Assembly (NCBI GenBank): GCA_900543515.1
Contig: UQRW01000031.1
Coordinates: 1-24,899, forward strand
Reading direction: 5' to 3'
Source: an uncultured Collinsella sp.
Lineage (GTDB): Bacteria; Actinomycetota; Coriobacteriia; Coriobacteriales; Coriobacteriaceae
Length of the DNA: 24,899 nt
The position numbers and the translations under genes are program-made. Below, piece by piece: positions 8,501-14,214 of the stretch; position 1 is the first letter of the stretch; every line of letters begins with the position of its first letter. Below the pieces are notes generated by a model that saw only the letters and a list, made by a program, of their open reading frames with translations, did no database searches and was not told where the DNA came from.

Positions 8501-8596
8501 CGCATCGCAGCCGAGTCACCCACCTGCGTCTTTGGCGGCCGCGACGTCATCGCCAAGAGCAACGCCGGCTTCAACGTCATCGACCTGCTGGGCTAA
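5561..8596 (+). CDS. M16C insulinase-family zinc metalloprotease
   Basis: A 1011-residue peptidase of the M16C type (presequence protease/falcilysin group), which as single-chain enzymes close around and degrade peptides. The inverted zinc motif HxxEH is H80-I-L-E83-H84 within FHILEHSVLCGS. The FEQEGWHYEL segment near 155-164 supplies the third metal ligand. NGVVFNEMKGALSDP near 188-202 is also typical. The second, non-catalytic half carries R/Y substrate-binding sequence such as RVKGGAYGCG near residue 870. No signal peptide is seen, so a cytosolic peptidase is expected. ATG 5561 has AAAGGAG about seven bases upstream; the open frame extends back to 5303 only through repeats. A hairpin follows the stop. 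Length fits the family. Confidence 0.93.
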   Translation: MPTTSTDPRAAAAALLVPGTTCHGFAVERRETVPELDSDAYVLRHTASGARLLYLACDDENKAFAIGFKTPPADSTGVFHILEHSVLCGSAKFPVKEPFVDLIKSSMQTFLNAMTYPDKTIYPVATTNEQDLYNLMDVYLDAVFNPAIYTKPTIFEQEGWHYELDLPEGDGDSSAASLHEGTLRYNGVVFNEMKGALSDPMSVLDDAVNAALYPDTAYAHESGGDPRAIPALTYEQFLDTHARHYNPSNSYITLYGDLDVDRALAFLDERYLSQPSAASRRMDAAVAAGEDPSTLAPNPLDAQAPVTCEYKRIEMATTPENALVGLGLVLGSALDRKRTIAADILFEALLGSNEAPVKKAILAAGLGGNVVSYTAAESLQPYELIMLQNAQPGVARELRRVFQDACRDLCEHGVPRERLEAIISSNEYDLRQRDYGIADGVAIACDALSTWLYDDDAATLALKYGPVYEELRSELDGSYFEDLLRELVLENDHMALVELVPVDAAEGSEGAEAAELAAKRDAMTDAELTDVVERTAALRAAQEAEDTPEAKATLPRLRVSDIGEARPEPPLIVDTTVPIPCLRHGIPTNRLAYAMQYFDLNCVAFEDLPYVTLLCRLLKQLPTREHSAEELDNLLAGKLGFLSFTTEVMTQPEVDGVRPYLLVSAGALSEKIDALASLPREVWSSTLLADADADRVRDVLTQIRIGLEQGFINNGHSAALGRAMSYSSPSAVVREQLSGVDFYLFLRDLLDHFDERVNGLRTKLAELAGRIFVADGCLASFTGSDEDFNAYWAAAGDLELGAGDGADAGRNALVVPTPCDRHEAFVIPSDICFAASACDPRRLGIDVTGAWAVAANALSYDYLWNEIRVKGGAYGCGFRAAGERQAAFYTYRDPAIDPSIERVARAGEWLGSFDPDEAAFEGFIVSCVSGMDAPVKPYALTKRRNTTYLAGLDPHAREERRAQMLAATPGELRSLGADVTRIAAESPTCVFGGRDVIAKSNAGFNVIDLLG

Positions 8597-8610
8597 GGCA
8601 CGGCAAGCAA

Positions 8611-8655
8611 AACTACCACGAAGGGCGCAGTTCACAGGCGCCCTTCGTGGTAGTT
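8611..8655. terminator. Long hairpin after the peptidase gene
   Basis: An 18-bp perfect stem (8611-8628 with 8638-8655) encloses a nine-base loop, starting 15 bases after the stop codon. No T-tract follows, so termination efficiency is uncertain. Its CCAC-GAAGGGCGC stem resembles the hairpins at 9350-9390 and 18798-18837. Confidence 0.55.
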
Positions 8656-8699
8656 CGAACATTTGTTCTATACGCACACATGTTCTATAGTAGAGGTGC

Positions 8700-8728
8700 T
8701 TGCATCGAACTGAAATTGCAACTAGAAT
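8700..8728 (+). promoter_or_regulatory. Putative hicAB promoter
   Basis: TTGCAT (8700-8705) and TAGAAT (8723-8728) are separated by exactly 17 bases and lie 24 bases or more before the hicA start. A second possible promoter upstream pairs TTGTTC (8663-8668) with TATAGT (8686-8691), also with a 17-base spacer. Confidence 0.55.
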
Positions 8729-8737
8729 ATAGTTGCA
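8717..8737. promoter_or_regulatory. Putative HicB operator overlapping the -10 box
   Basis: TGCAACTA (8717-8724) and TAGTTGCA (8730-8737) are a perfect eight-base inverted repeat with a five-base spacer. It overlaps the TAGAAT box, the expected place for autoregulation by the antitoxin. The pair GTTCTATA at 8665 and 8682 are other candidate sites. Confidence 0.6.
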
Positions 8738-8751
8738 GAATGTGAGGCGGG

Positions 8752-9015
8752 ATGACTCGATCCGATAAACTCATCGCCCAGCTGCTTAGCTGTCCTTCAA
8801 CGTATAGATTTGCTGACTTTCTTAAAGTTATGGCTTCATATGGCTTTGAAATGGACAGCAAAGGCAAGACGTCCGGATCGCGCGTTCGCTTCTACAGGCC
8901 ATCAGATGGCAGGATGTTCGTAATGCACGCGCCTCATCCATCTGACGAATTGACAGCGGGGACCATTCGAAACATCGTTCGCTTTCTGCAAGATGTCGGA
9001 GGTAGTCATGAGTAA
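8752..9015 (+). CDS. hicA: HicA family toxin
   Basis: An 87-residue protein matching the HicA (YcfA-like) mRNA interferase fold, a compact double-stranded-RNA-binding-like domain that cleaves mRNA when free of HicB. Visible features are an N-terminal helix with FADFLKVMASYGFE, then GKTSGSRVRFYRP and HAPHPSDELTAGTIRNIVRFL. The classic GSH motif reads GSR here; as I recall, the SGSR form is usual in one HicA subfamily, so it need not mean an inactive toxin. The stop overlaps the hicB start by eight bases, so the pair is translationally coupled with the toxin first. GAGG precedes the ATG. The promoter and palindromic operator lie immediately upstream. Confidence 0.9.
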   Translation: MTRSDKLIAQLLSCPSTYRFADFLKVMASYGFEMDSKGKTSGSRVRFYRPSDGRMFVMHAPHPSDELTAGTIRNIVRFLQDVGGSHE

Positions 9016-9337
9016 CGTTTTGGCATACAAGGGTTATTTCGCCCCGGTCGAGTTCGATGCCGAACAGCATGTGCTAACAGGTATGGTCGCCGGCATTAGG
9101 GACGCAATCGTATTTGAAGGCTCCACGGCTGAAGAAGTGGAGCAATGCTTCCACGACGCCGTCGACGATTACCTTGAGTTTTGCGCCGAGAAGGGCAAGG
9201 AACCCGAGCGGGCTTTTAAGGGCTCGTTCAACGTAAGAACGGGCTCTGAGCTCCACAAGCAAGCAGCGCTGGCAGCGGCAAAGAAGGGTGAGTCACTCAA
9301 TAAGTTTGTGACTGAAGCGATCGCTGCGGCGCTGTGA
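9008..9337 (+). CDS. hicB: HicB family antitoxin
   Basis: A 109-residue antitoxin partner of the preceding gene. Residues 1-70 form the partially degraded RNase H-like HicB fold (YKGYFAPVEFDAEQHVLTGMV, then a DAVDDYLEFC helix). Residues about 78-109 (RTGSELHKQAALAAAKKGES and following) are a ribbon-helix-helix DNA-binding domain, which should bind the operator upstream of hicA. The ATG at 9008 was chosen over codons a few residues earlier because GGAGG lies four bases upstream. A hairpin follows the stop. Confidence 0.9.
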   Translation: MSNVLAYKGYFAPVEFDAEQHVLTGMVAGIRDAIVFEGSTAEEVEQCFHDAVDDYLEFCAEKGKEPERAFKGSFNVRTGSELHKQAALAAAKKGESLNKFVTEAIAAAL

Positions 9338-9349
9338 AGCCAACGTCGA

Positions 9350-9390
9350 GTCGAAGCCGCCACACAGGGCGCCTTTGTGGCGGCTTCGAC
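9350..9390. terminator. Hairpin after hicB
   Basis: GTCGAAGCCGCCAC (9350-9363) pairs perfectly with 9377-9390 around a 13-base loop. No strong T-tract follows. The core CCAC, AGGGCGCC, GTGG is shared with the hairpins at 8611 and 18798. Confidence 0.5.
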
Positions 9391-9398
9391 GTTTGCCC

Positions 9399-9439
9399 AG
9401 ATAAAACCAGCCAAAATAAGCCTGTCACTTTTTGGCAGG
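9399..9439 (-). repeat. 41-bp dispersed element, copy A
   Basis: One of three 41-base copies (with 17233-17273 and 19487-19527) that align without gaps and share most positions. It contains near-inverted arms CCTGCCAAAA and TTTTGGCTGG. This copy ends 19 bases before the cyclo-ligase ATG, so it would sit in that gene's leader. The strand given uses the orientation of copies B and C as plus. Confidence 0.8.
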
Positions 9440-9458
9440 TTTGCTAGAGGAGGTTGGG

Positions 9459-10055
9459 ATGGACAAGGCTGAGTTGCGGCGGGCGGTGATTGCCCAGCGC
9501 GATGCTCTTGATTTGGACTTGCGGGCGGCGAAGTCTGCTGATATCTGTGCGCGGCTGGTTGAGCTGCTGGGCCGCTTGGATGCCGCGGCGCCGCGCATCG
9601 TTGCCGTCTATGCCGCGATGGGTTCCGAGGCAGACCCTGCCGCGTTTGCCGCTGCGGCCGCCGTGCGCGGCTGGCGCGTAGCCTATCCGTGCATGCTCTC
9701 GGCAATTGATGCCGCAGCTTGTGGCCAGCGCATGTGTATGCGGGCAGTTGCCGCCGACGATGCGTCCGCGGCTCCGTTTATCGCCCACCCTACGCGGGCC
9801 TTTGCGGCCACGGACATCGACAGCGACCGCTTCCCCATCGTGCCTGCCGAGGCTCTCGACATGATTGTTGTGCCGCTCGTGTCCTTCGACCAAACCGGCG
9901 CGCGCCTGGGCTACGGCGGCGGTTGCTATGACCGCTATCTGCCCATGCTCTCGCCCGCATGCCAAATCATCGGCATCGCCTTTGACGAGCAGCGTGTCGA
10001 CCGCGTTCCCACCGACGCTCACGACCTGCCGCTACCCCACATCATCAGCGCCTAA
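9459..10055 (+). CDS. 5-formyltetrahydrofolate cyclo-ligase
   Basis: A 198-residue enzyme that uses ATP to convert 5-formyltetrahydrofolate to 5,10-methenyltetrahydrofolate, returning stored folate to one-carbon metabolism. The signature GYGGGCYDRYL is at residues 151-161. The N-terminal K/R-rich helix (MDKAELRRAVIAQRDAL) and the VPLVSFDQTGARLG segment also fit. Length is normal for the bacterial family. ATG 9459 has AGAGGAGG about six bases upstream. The 41-bp dispersed element lies directly before the ribosome binding site. It converges with metA, with 42 bases between stops and no clear terminator. Confidence 0.92.
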   Translation: MDKAELRRAVIAQRDALDLDLRAAKSADICARLVELLGRLDAAAPRIVAVYAAMGSEADPAAFAAAAAVRGWRVAYPCMLSAIDAAACGQRMCMRAVAADDASAAPFIAHPTRAFAATDIDSDRFPIVPAEALDMIVVPLVSFDQTGARLGYGGGCYDRYLPMLSPACQIIGIAFDEQRVDRVPTDAHDLPLPHIISA

Positions 10056-10097
10056 TCGCCGCCATATCAGCCACGGCTACAGCAGTACCATCGCAGC

Positions 10098-11024
10098 CTA
10101 GTGCTCCTCGCCGGCGCGGGCTAGGTCGTAGGGCGTGGTCTGGTAGACGTAGTAGTTGAGCCAGTTGGTGTAGAACAGCTGAGCCTGGCTGCGCCAGACG
10201 TTGCGCGGCTCGGCGGTGGGATCGTCGCCCGGGAAGTAATGCGCCGGCACCTGAGGGTTGAGCCCGCGCTTCACGTCGCGCTCGTACTCCAGGCGCAGCG
10301 TATCGGTATCGTACTCAGGGTGGCCAAAGACAAAGAAGCGACGGCTGTCGGTCGACTTGACGATGTACAGGCCCACCTCGTCGGACACGGCCACGACCTC
10401 AAGCTGCGGCTCGGCCTCCACGTCCTCGCGACGCACATCGGTGTTGCGCGAATGCACAGCATAGAAACGGTCGTCAAAGCCGCGAACCAACGGGCTTTGC
10501 GGCTTCACCAGATAATGCTCAAACACGCCGCTCGCCTTTGCCGGCAGGTCATGCTTCTGGATGCCGTAATGATGGTACAGACCGGCCTGCGCGCCCCAAC
10601 AAATATGCAGCGTAGAGTGCACGTGCGTGGTGGACCAATCCATGATCTGGCAGAGCTCGGGCCAGTAGTCGACCTCCTCGAACGGCATCTGCTCCACCGG
10701 CGCGCCCGTGATGATCAGGCCGTCGTAGTGGATATCGCGGATGTCGTCGAACGTGCGATAGAACGTCTCCAGGTGGCCGGCGCTCACGTGCGTGGCCTCG
10801 TGCGTCTTGGTGCGCAGCAGGTCCACCTCCACCTGCAGCGGCGTGTTGGAGAGCTTGCGCATGATCTGCGTCTCGGTGGCGATCTTGGTGGGCATGAGGT
10901 TGAGGATGAGCACGCGCAGCGGACGGATGTCCTGGTGCAGCGCGCGGTACTCGGTCATGACAAAGATGTTCTCGCTCTCGAGCTGCGCGGCGGCAGGGAG
11001 GGCGTCGGGGATGCGAATGGGCAT
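10098..11024 (-). CDS. metA: Homoserine O-acyltransferase MetA, probably acetyl-CoA type
   Basis: A 308-residue enzyme that acylates the hydroxyl of L-homoserine, the first committed step to methionine. Residue numbering matches the characterised family: catalytic Cys142 in HICWGAQAG, His235 and Glu237 in FGHPEYD. Position 111, which sets acyl-CoA choice, is Glu (GAPVEQMPF). In the family Glu111 favours acetyl-CoA and Gly111 succinyl-CoA, so this is probably homoserine O-acetyltransferase despite the usual succinyltransferase label. The ATG has AAGGAG six bases upstream. It is divergent from the dehydrogenase gene. No methionine riboswitch was recognised in the 210-base gap. Confidence 0.95.
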   Translation of the reverse strand: MPIRIPDALPAAAQLESENIFVMTEYRALHQDIRPLRVLILNLMPTKIATETQIMRKLSNTPLQVEVDLLRTKTHEATHVSAGHLETFYRTFDDIRDIHYDGLIITGAPVEQMPFEEVDYWPELCQIMDWSTTHVHSTLHICWGAQAGLYHHYGIQKHDLPAKASGVFEHYLVKPQSPLVRGFDDRFYAVHSRNTDVRREDVEAEPQLEVVAVSDEVGLYIVKSTDSRRFFVFGHPEYDTDTLRLEYERDVKRGLNPQVPAHYFPGDDPTAEPRNVWRSQAQLFYTNWLNYYVYQTTPYDLARAGEEH

Positions 11025-11191
11025 GGATGCTCCTTACGAGTCAGTTGCAGCTATGGTACAACGAGCGGCCCCATCCGCGCGAGCACATCGCCCAGCGATG
11101 CCGTCAGCGGCCCAAATCACTCCAAAAGTAGAGATTAAGGCATGCCCAAAAATCTATGGCGCTTTAGCCTAGCAAAGTGGCAGCAGGACGC

Positions 11192-11197
11192 TACAAT
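11192..11197 (+). promoter_or_regulatory. Putative -10 box of the dehydrogenase gene
   Basis: TACAAT lies 38 bases before the ATG. No good -35 box is visible 17 bases upstream. Confidence 0.35.
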
Positions 11198-11234
11198 GGT
11201 TCGACGCGAAAAACTCGGCCGAAAGGATACATAT

Positions 11235-12212
11235 ATGTACCAGACGCGTAAGATCGGTGTGGTCGGCCAGGGCCACGTAGGAGCACATGTTGCCAACAGT
11301 CTGCTCATGCAGGGCATTGCCGATGAGCTGTACCTGTGCGATATCAACGAGGCCAAGGTGACGTCCGAGGTCCAGGACCTGCGCGACTCCCTTTCGTTTG
11401 TCCCGTACAACACCAAGATCGTCAACTGCTACGACCACTACGAGGAGCTGGCCTGCTGCGACGTCATCGTCAACGCCGCCGGCAAGGTTGCGCTGGCCGC
11501 CGGCAACCGCGACGGTGAGCTATTCTTTACCACCGACGCCGCCCGCACCTTTGCCAAGCGCATCGTCGACGCCGGCTTTGACGGCATCTTTGTAAGCATC
11601 TCCAACCCCTGCGACGTCGTGTGTACCGAGCTGTGGCACCTGACCGGCTACGATCCCAAGAAGATCATCGGCTCGGGCTGTGGCCTGGACTCCGCCCGCC
11701 TGCGCACCGAGATCTCCAAGAAGGTCGGCGTGAGTCCCAAGTCCATCGACGCCTACATGATCGGCGAGCACGGCTTTAGCCAGCTGGCCGCCTTTAAGGC
11801 CGCAACCATCGCCGGCAAGAGCCTTAACGAGCTTCAGGCCGAGAACCCCGACAAGTACGCCTTCGACCACATGGAGGTCGAGGAGCTCGCACGCAAGGGC
11901 GGCTATGTGACCTACCAGGGCAAGCAGTGCACCGAGTACGCCGTCGCCAACTCCGCCGCGCGCGTCTGCGCCGCCGTGCTGCATAACGAGCACGCCGTGC
12001 TTTCCGCCTCCACGCTCATGACCGGCCAGTATGGCGAGGAGGGCATCTTCACCTCCCTGCCGTGCGTGATCGGTGCCGAGGGCGTCGAGGAGGTCTACAC
12101 GCTGGACCTGTCCGAGCACGAGCTCGAGGGCTTCCACAAGAGCTGCCAGCACATCCGCGACAACATCGCCCAGCTCGACTGGTGGGACGCCGAGGCCTAC
12201 GACGCAAAGTAG
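11235..12212 (+). CDS. L-lactate/L-2-hydroxyacid dehydrogenase family protein
   Basis: A 325-residue NAD-dependent dehydrogenase of the lactate/malate superfamily. The Rossmann motif VGQGHVGAHVA is at 9-19. The conserved SNP is near 123-125, D152 and R155 lie in LDSARLR, and the catalytic His of GEHG is at 177-180. The substrate loop (about 81-98, AAGKVALAAGNRDGELFF) lacks the usual GAxQKPGETR of lactate dehydrogenase. It looks more like L-2-hydroxyisocaproate dehydrogenases, so branched 2-oxo acids are possible substrates. ATG 11235 is preceded by GAAAGGA at seven bases; earlier in-frame starts have no such site. It is a single-gene unit with a strong terminator after it. Confidence 0.88.
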   Translation: MYQTRKIGVVGQGHVGAHVANSLLMQGIADELYLCDINEAKVTSEVQDLRDSLSFVPYNTKIVNCYDHYEELACCDVIVNAAGKVALAAGNRDGELFFTTDAARTFAKRIVDAGFDGIFVSISNPCDVVCTELWHLTGYDPKKIIGSGCGLDSARLRTEISKKVGVSPKSIDAYMIGEHGFSQLAAFKAATIAGKSLNELQAENPDKYAFDHMEVEELARKGGYVTYQGKQCTEYAVANSAARVCAAVLHNEHAVLSASTLMTGQYGEEGIFTSLPCVIGAEGVEEVYTLDLSEHELEGFHKSCQHIRDNIAQLDWWDAEAYDAK

Positions 12213-12254
12213 GCCGCTGGCTACCGCAACCTTGCGAATCTATGCGCGATACTA

Positions 12255-12294
12255 AGCGGGCCGCGCCGGAAATCCCCGGCGCGGCCCGCTTTTT
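12255..12294 (+). terminator. Strong Rho-independent terminator
   Basis: A 15-bp perfect GC-rich stem (12255-12269 with 12276-12290) is followed by a run of T at 12290-12294. It ends the dehydrogenase transcript. The same hairpin lies downstream of the convergent SIS gene and may stop that transcript too. Confidence 0.9.
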
Positions 12295-12343
12295 GACTCA
12301 TGTGGCCCGCTTGCGAATCGAAGGTGAATGCTTTTCCCGTTAC

Positions 12344-13312
12344 CTAGTACTGCTCGATGCCCATGTAGCGACGAACCTCGGGGCTGTGGTCGAACACCTT
12401 GCCGCGGGCGGCACGCAGCTCGCAGCTCATCGCGTAGAAGAAGATCGGCTCCAGGTACGAACGCACGCTGGCAGGCACTTCACCCACGCCGTACTCGAGC
12501 GCATCGAGCACCATGACTGTATCGGTGTGCGTGTTGAGGAACGCAAGAGCGCGCTCCTCCATGGGGCGGCACTCGCCCGATCCGAGCTGCACAAAGTAGA
12601 ACACGCCGGGCTCGGTGGCTTCGAACGGGCCATGGAAGTACTCGCCGGAGTGGATGTAGCAGCAGTGCTGCCACTGCATCTCCATGAGCGAGCAAATCGC
12701 CATGGCATAGGTCTGGCTAAAGTTGGGGCCGGAGCCCAGGATATAGAAGAACTTGTGCTGCTGGCAGAGCTCGGCAAAGCGGGCGCCCAGCTCGGCGTTG
12801 ACCTTCTCACGGGCGGCGGGCAGCAGCGCATCCATCTGCTTGAGGCCCTCATACATGTCGGCGAGTGCCTCGTAGCCTTCCTGCTGGTCGAGCAACTCGG
12901 CGGCGATCAGAGCGCCGATGCCCTGCGGCACCTCGGCCTGCGACACGCCCTCACCCCACGGATAGACCCAGGTGGTCCACTTGCCGTTATCGATCTTGGA
13001 ACCCTCGCAGTCGGTGAGGGCAACGACTTCGGCACCGGCGGCCAGCGCCATCTCGCAGCCGTCGACAACCTCTTGCGTGTTGCCGCTGTGGCTGCAGGCA
13101 ATAACGAGCGACTTCTCGCCAAGGCTCTTGGGGGCCATCAGGCAAAACTCGCGCGCCGTGTAGACCGTCGAGGTAAACGTGGTGGCCTCGCGCTTGAGCA
13201 GTTCGTTGGCCGGCATCAGGTCGATCATCGAACCGCCACAAGCGATCCAAAAGACATTCTCGATCTTGCCCTTGCGCTCGATAATTTCCTGAATCAGATC
13301 ATGTGCGTTCAT
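12344..13312 (-). CDS. SIS-domain deglycase, FrlB/GfrE/GfrF-like (module 1)
   Basis: A 322-residue protein with two SIS (phosphosugar isomerase) domains. CGGS is at 25-28 and SHSGNT at 74-79 in the first domain; GSGPNF near 193 and HSGEYFHGPFE at 221-231 in the second. The EYFHGPFE box and the MRRYMG-like C-terminus (VRRYMGIEQY) are typical of enzymes that hydrolyse fructosamine 6-phosphates (fructoselysine, glucoselysine or fructose-asparagine phosphate) to sugar phosphate and amine. The exact substrate cannot be read. AAGGAGG precedes the ATG. The gene for a UTRA GntR regulator lies 144 bases upstream on the same strand, with operator-like repeats between them. Confidence 0.82.
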   Translation of the reverse strand: MNAHDLIQEIIERKGKIENVFWIACGGSMIDLMPANELLKREATTFTSTVYTAREFCLMAPKSLGEKSLVIACSHSGNTQEVVDGCEMALAAGAEVVALTDCEGSKIDNGKWTTWVYPWGEGVSQAEVPQGIGALIAAELLDQQEGYEALADMYEGLKQMDALLPAAREKVNAELGARFAELCQQHKFFYILGSGPNFSQTYAMAICSLMEMQWQHCCYIHSGEYFHGPFEATEPGVFYFVQLGSGECRPMEERALAFLNTHTDTVMVLDALEYGVGEVPASVRSYLEPIFFYAMSCELRAARGKVFDHSPEVRRYMGIEQY

Positions 13313-13368
13313 GCTGATGCCCCTCCTTGTGTGGCGGCTTTTGGCGACGGCTGCTCGTACCTGCTGTC

Positions 13369-13385
13369 GTTCTATGTTGTTCTAT
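13369..13385. promoter_or_regulatory. Operator-like repeat, copy 1, upstream of the SIS gene
   Basis: GTTCTATGTTGTTCTAT is a direct repeat of GTTCTAT with a ten-base period. A near-identical copy lies at 13431-13447. On the minus strand the TATATA at about 13384-13389, next to this copy, could be a -10 box for the SIS gene. Likely bound by the adjacent GntR regulator (inference). Confidence 0.6.
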
Positions 13386-13430
13386 ATATACCACGCATGC
13401 AGCCACGGTGGAAGCCATTGCGGTAAATTT

Positions 13431-13447
13431 GTTCCATGTTGTTCTAT
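13431..13447. promoter_or_regulatory. Operator-like repeat, copy 2
   Basis: GTTCCATGTTGTTCTAT differs from copy 1 at one base and lies 62 bases (about six helical turns) away. Both copies lie between the stop of the GntR gene and the start of the SIS gene. Confidence 0.6.
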
Positions 13448-13456
13448 TCGTGGACG

Positions 13457-14212
13457 TTAGATGTCGAAGACGTAGCGCGAGCCCACGATCTTTTGGCGGC
13501 CGAGCAGTAGAGGGCGCCCGCCGGCGTCGGTAAAGTAGGCCTCCATATAGAAGAGAGGCTCGCCGACCGGCACCTCCAGCAGCGGGGCCGTCTGAGTATC
13601 GGCAAGCGCAATCTCCACGGTGCAGGGGTCGGACTTGAGCGGCGCGCGACCCGAATGCTCGGCAACGAGCGCAAAGATTGAGTTATCGGTGAGGTCCTCG
13701 TCGGCCAGCGTCTGCAGGTAGGGATGGTCGGCAAGCACAAAGGCGTTGTTCTCGAGCATGACGGGGATGCCGTCGGCCGTGCGCACGCGCTCGACCACGA
13801 TAAGCTCGCAGCCGGGCTCCACGCCAAAGAACGCCGCATCCTCGTGCGTCGCCGCGACCACCGTGCGCGACACCAGACGCGCACCCGGCACCATGTCGTT
13901 GGCAGCACAACCCTCAGTAAAGCTCTGGACGTCACCCTTCTGGCGAATCTTGCGCTTGAGCTTGGGGGCGCACACAAACGTGCCCCTCCCCTGCTGGCGG
14001 TTGAGATACCCCGCGCGCGACAGCTCCTCGATGGCACGGCGCACGGTGATGCGCCCCACGCCGTAGGACTTCGCGAGCTCCATCTCGGAAGGAATGCGCG
14101 AGCCGGCCGCGTACACGCCGCGTGCGATCTCGCCCTTTAGGTCATCCATGACCTGTTGGTACAGCGGCACGGCGGGCACGTCAGTGCGGTCGGTTTTATC
14201 GTCGAATGCCAT
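13457..14212 (-). CDS. GntR-family regulator with UTRA domain (module 1)
   Basis: A 251-residue HutC-subfamily regulator. The winged helix-turn-helix spans about 15-85 (PLYQQVMDDLKGEIARGVY, SRIPSEMELAKSYGVGRITV, QQGRGTFV). The UTRA ligand-binding domain spans about 100-245, ending GSRYVFDI. Ligands of such domains are often sugar phosphates or amino-sugar derivatives. The protein is clearly related to the second GntR in the window, which ends GSRYVMVM. Its ATG is two bases from the recQ stop, with GGAG at nine bases inside recQ, so it may be translated from the recQ message. It probably controls the downstream SIS gene. Confidence 0.9.
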   Translation of the reverse strand: MAFDDKTDRTDVPAVPLYQQVMDDLKGEIARGVYAAGSRIPSEMELAKSYGVGRITVRRAIEELSRAGYLNRQQGRGTFVCAPKLKRKIRQKGDVQSFTEGCAANDMVPGARLVSRTVVAATHEDAAFFGVEPGCELIVVERVRTADGIPVMLENNAFVLADHPYLQTLADEDLTDNSIFALVAEHSGRAPLKSDPCTVEIALADTQTAPLLEVPVGEPLFYMEAYFTDAGGRPLLLGRQKIVGSRYVFDI

Positions 14213-14214
14213 CG

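Noticed and set aside
9340..9458. Folate (THF) riboswitch before the cyclo-ligase gene
   Set aside because: The leader consists of a terminator-like hairpin and the 41-bp dispersed element also found before unrelated genes; no THF riboswitch core was recognised.
12062..13426. 454-codon plus-strand frame across the terminator and the SIS gene
   Set aside because: It runs through a strong terminator and antisense to a clear SIS protein.
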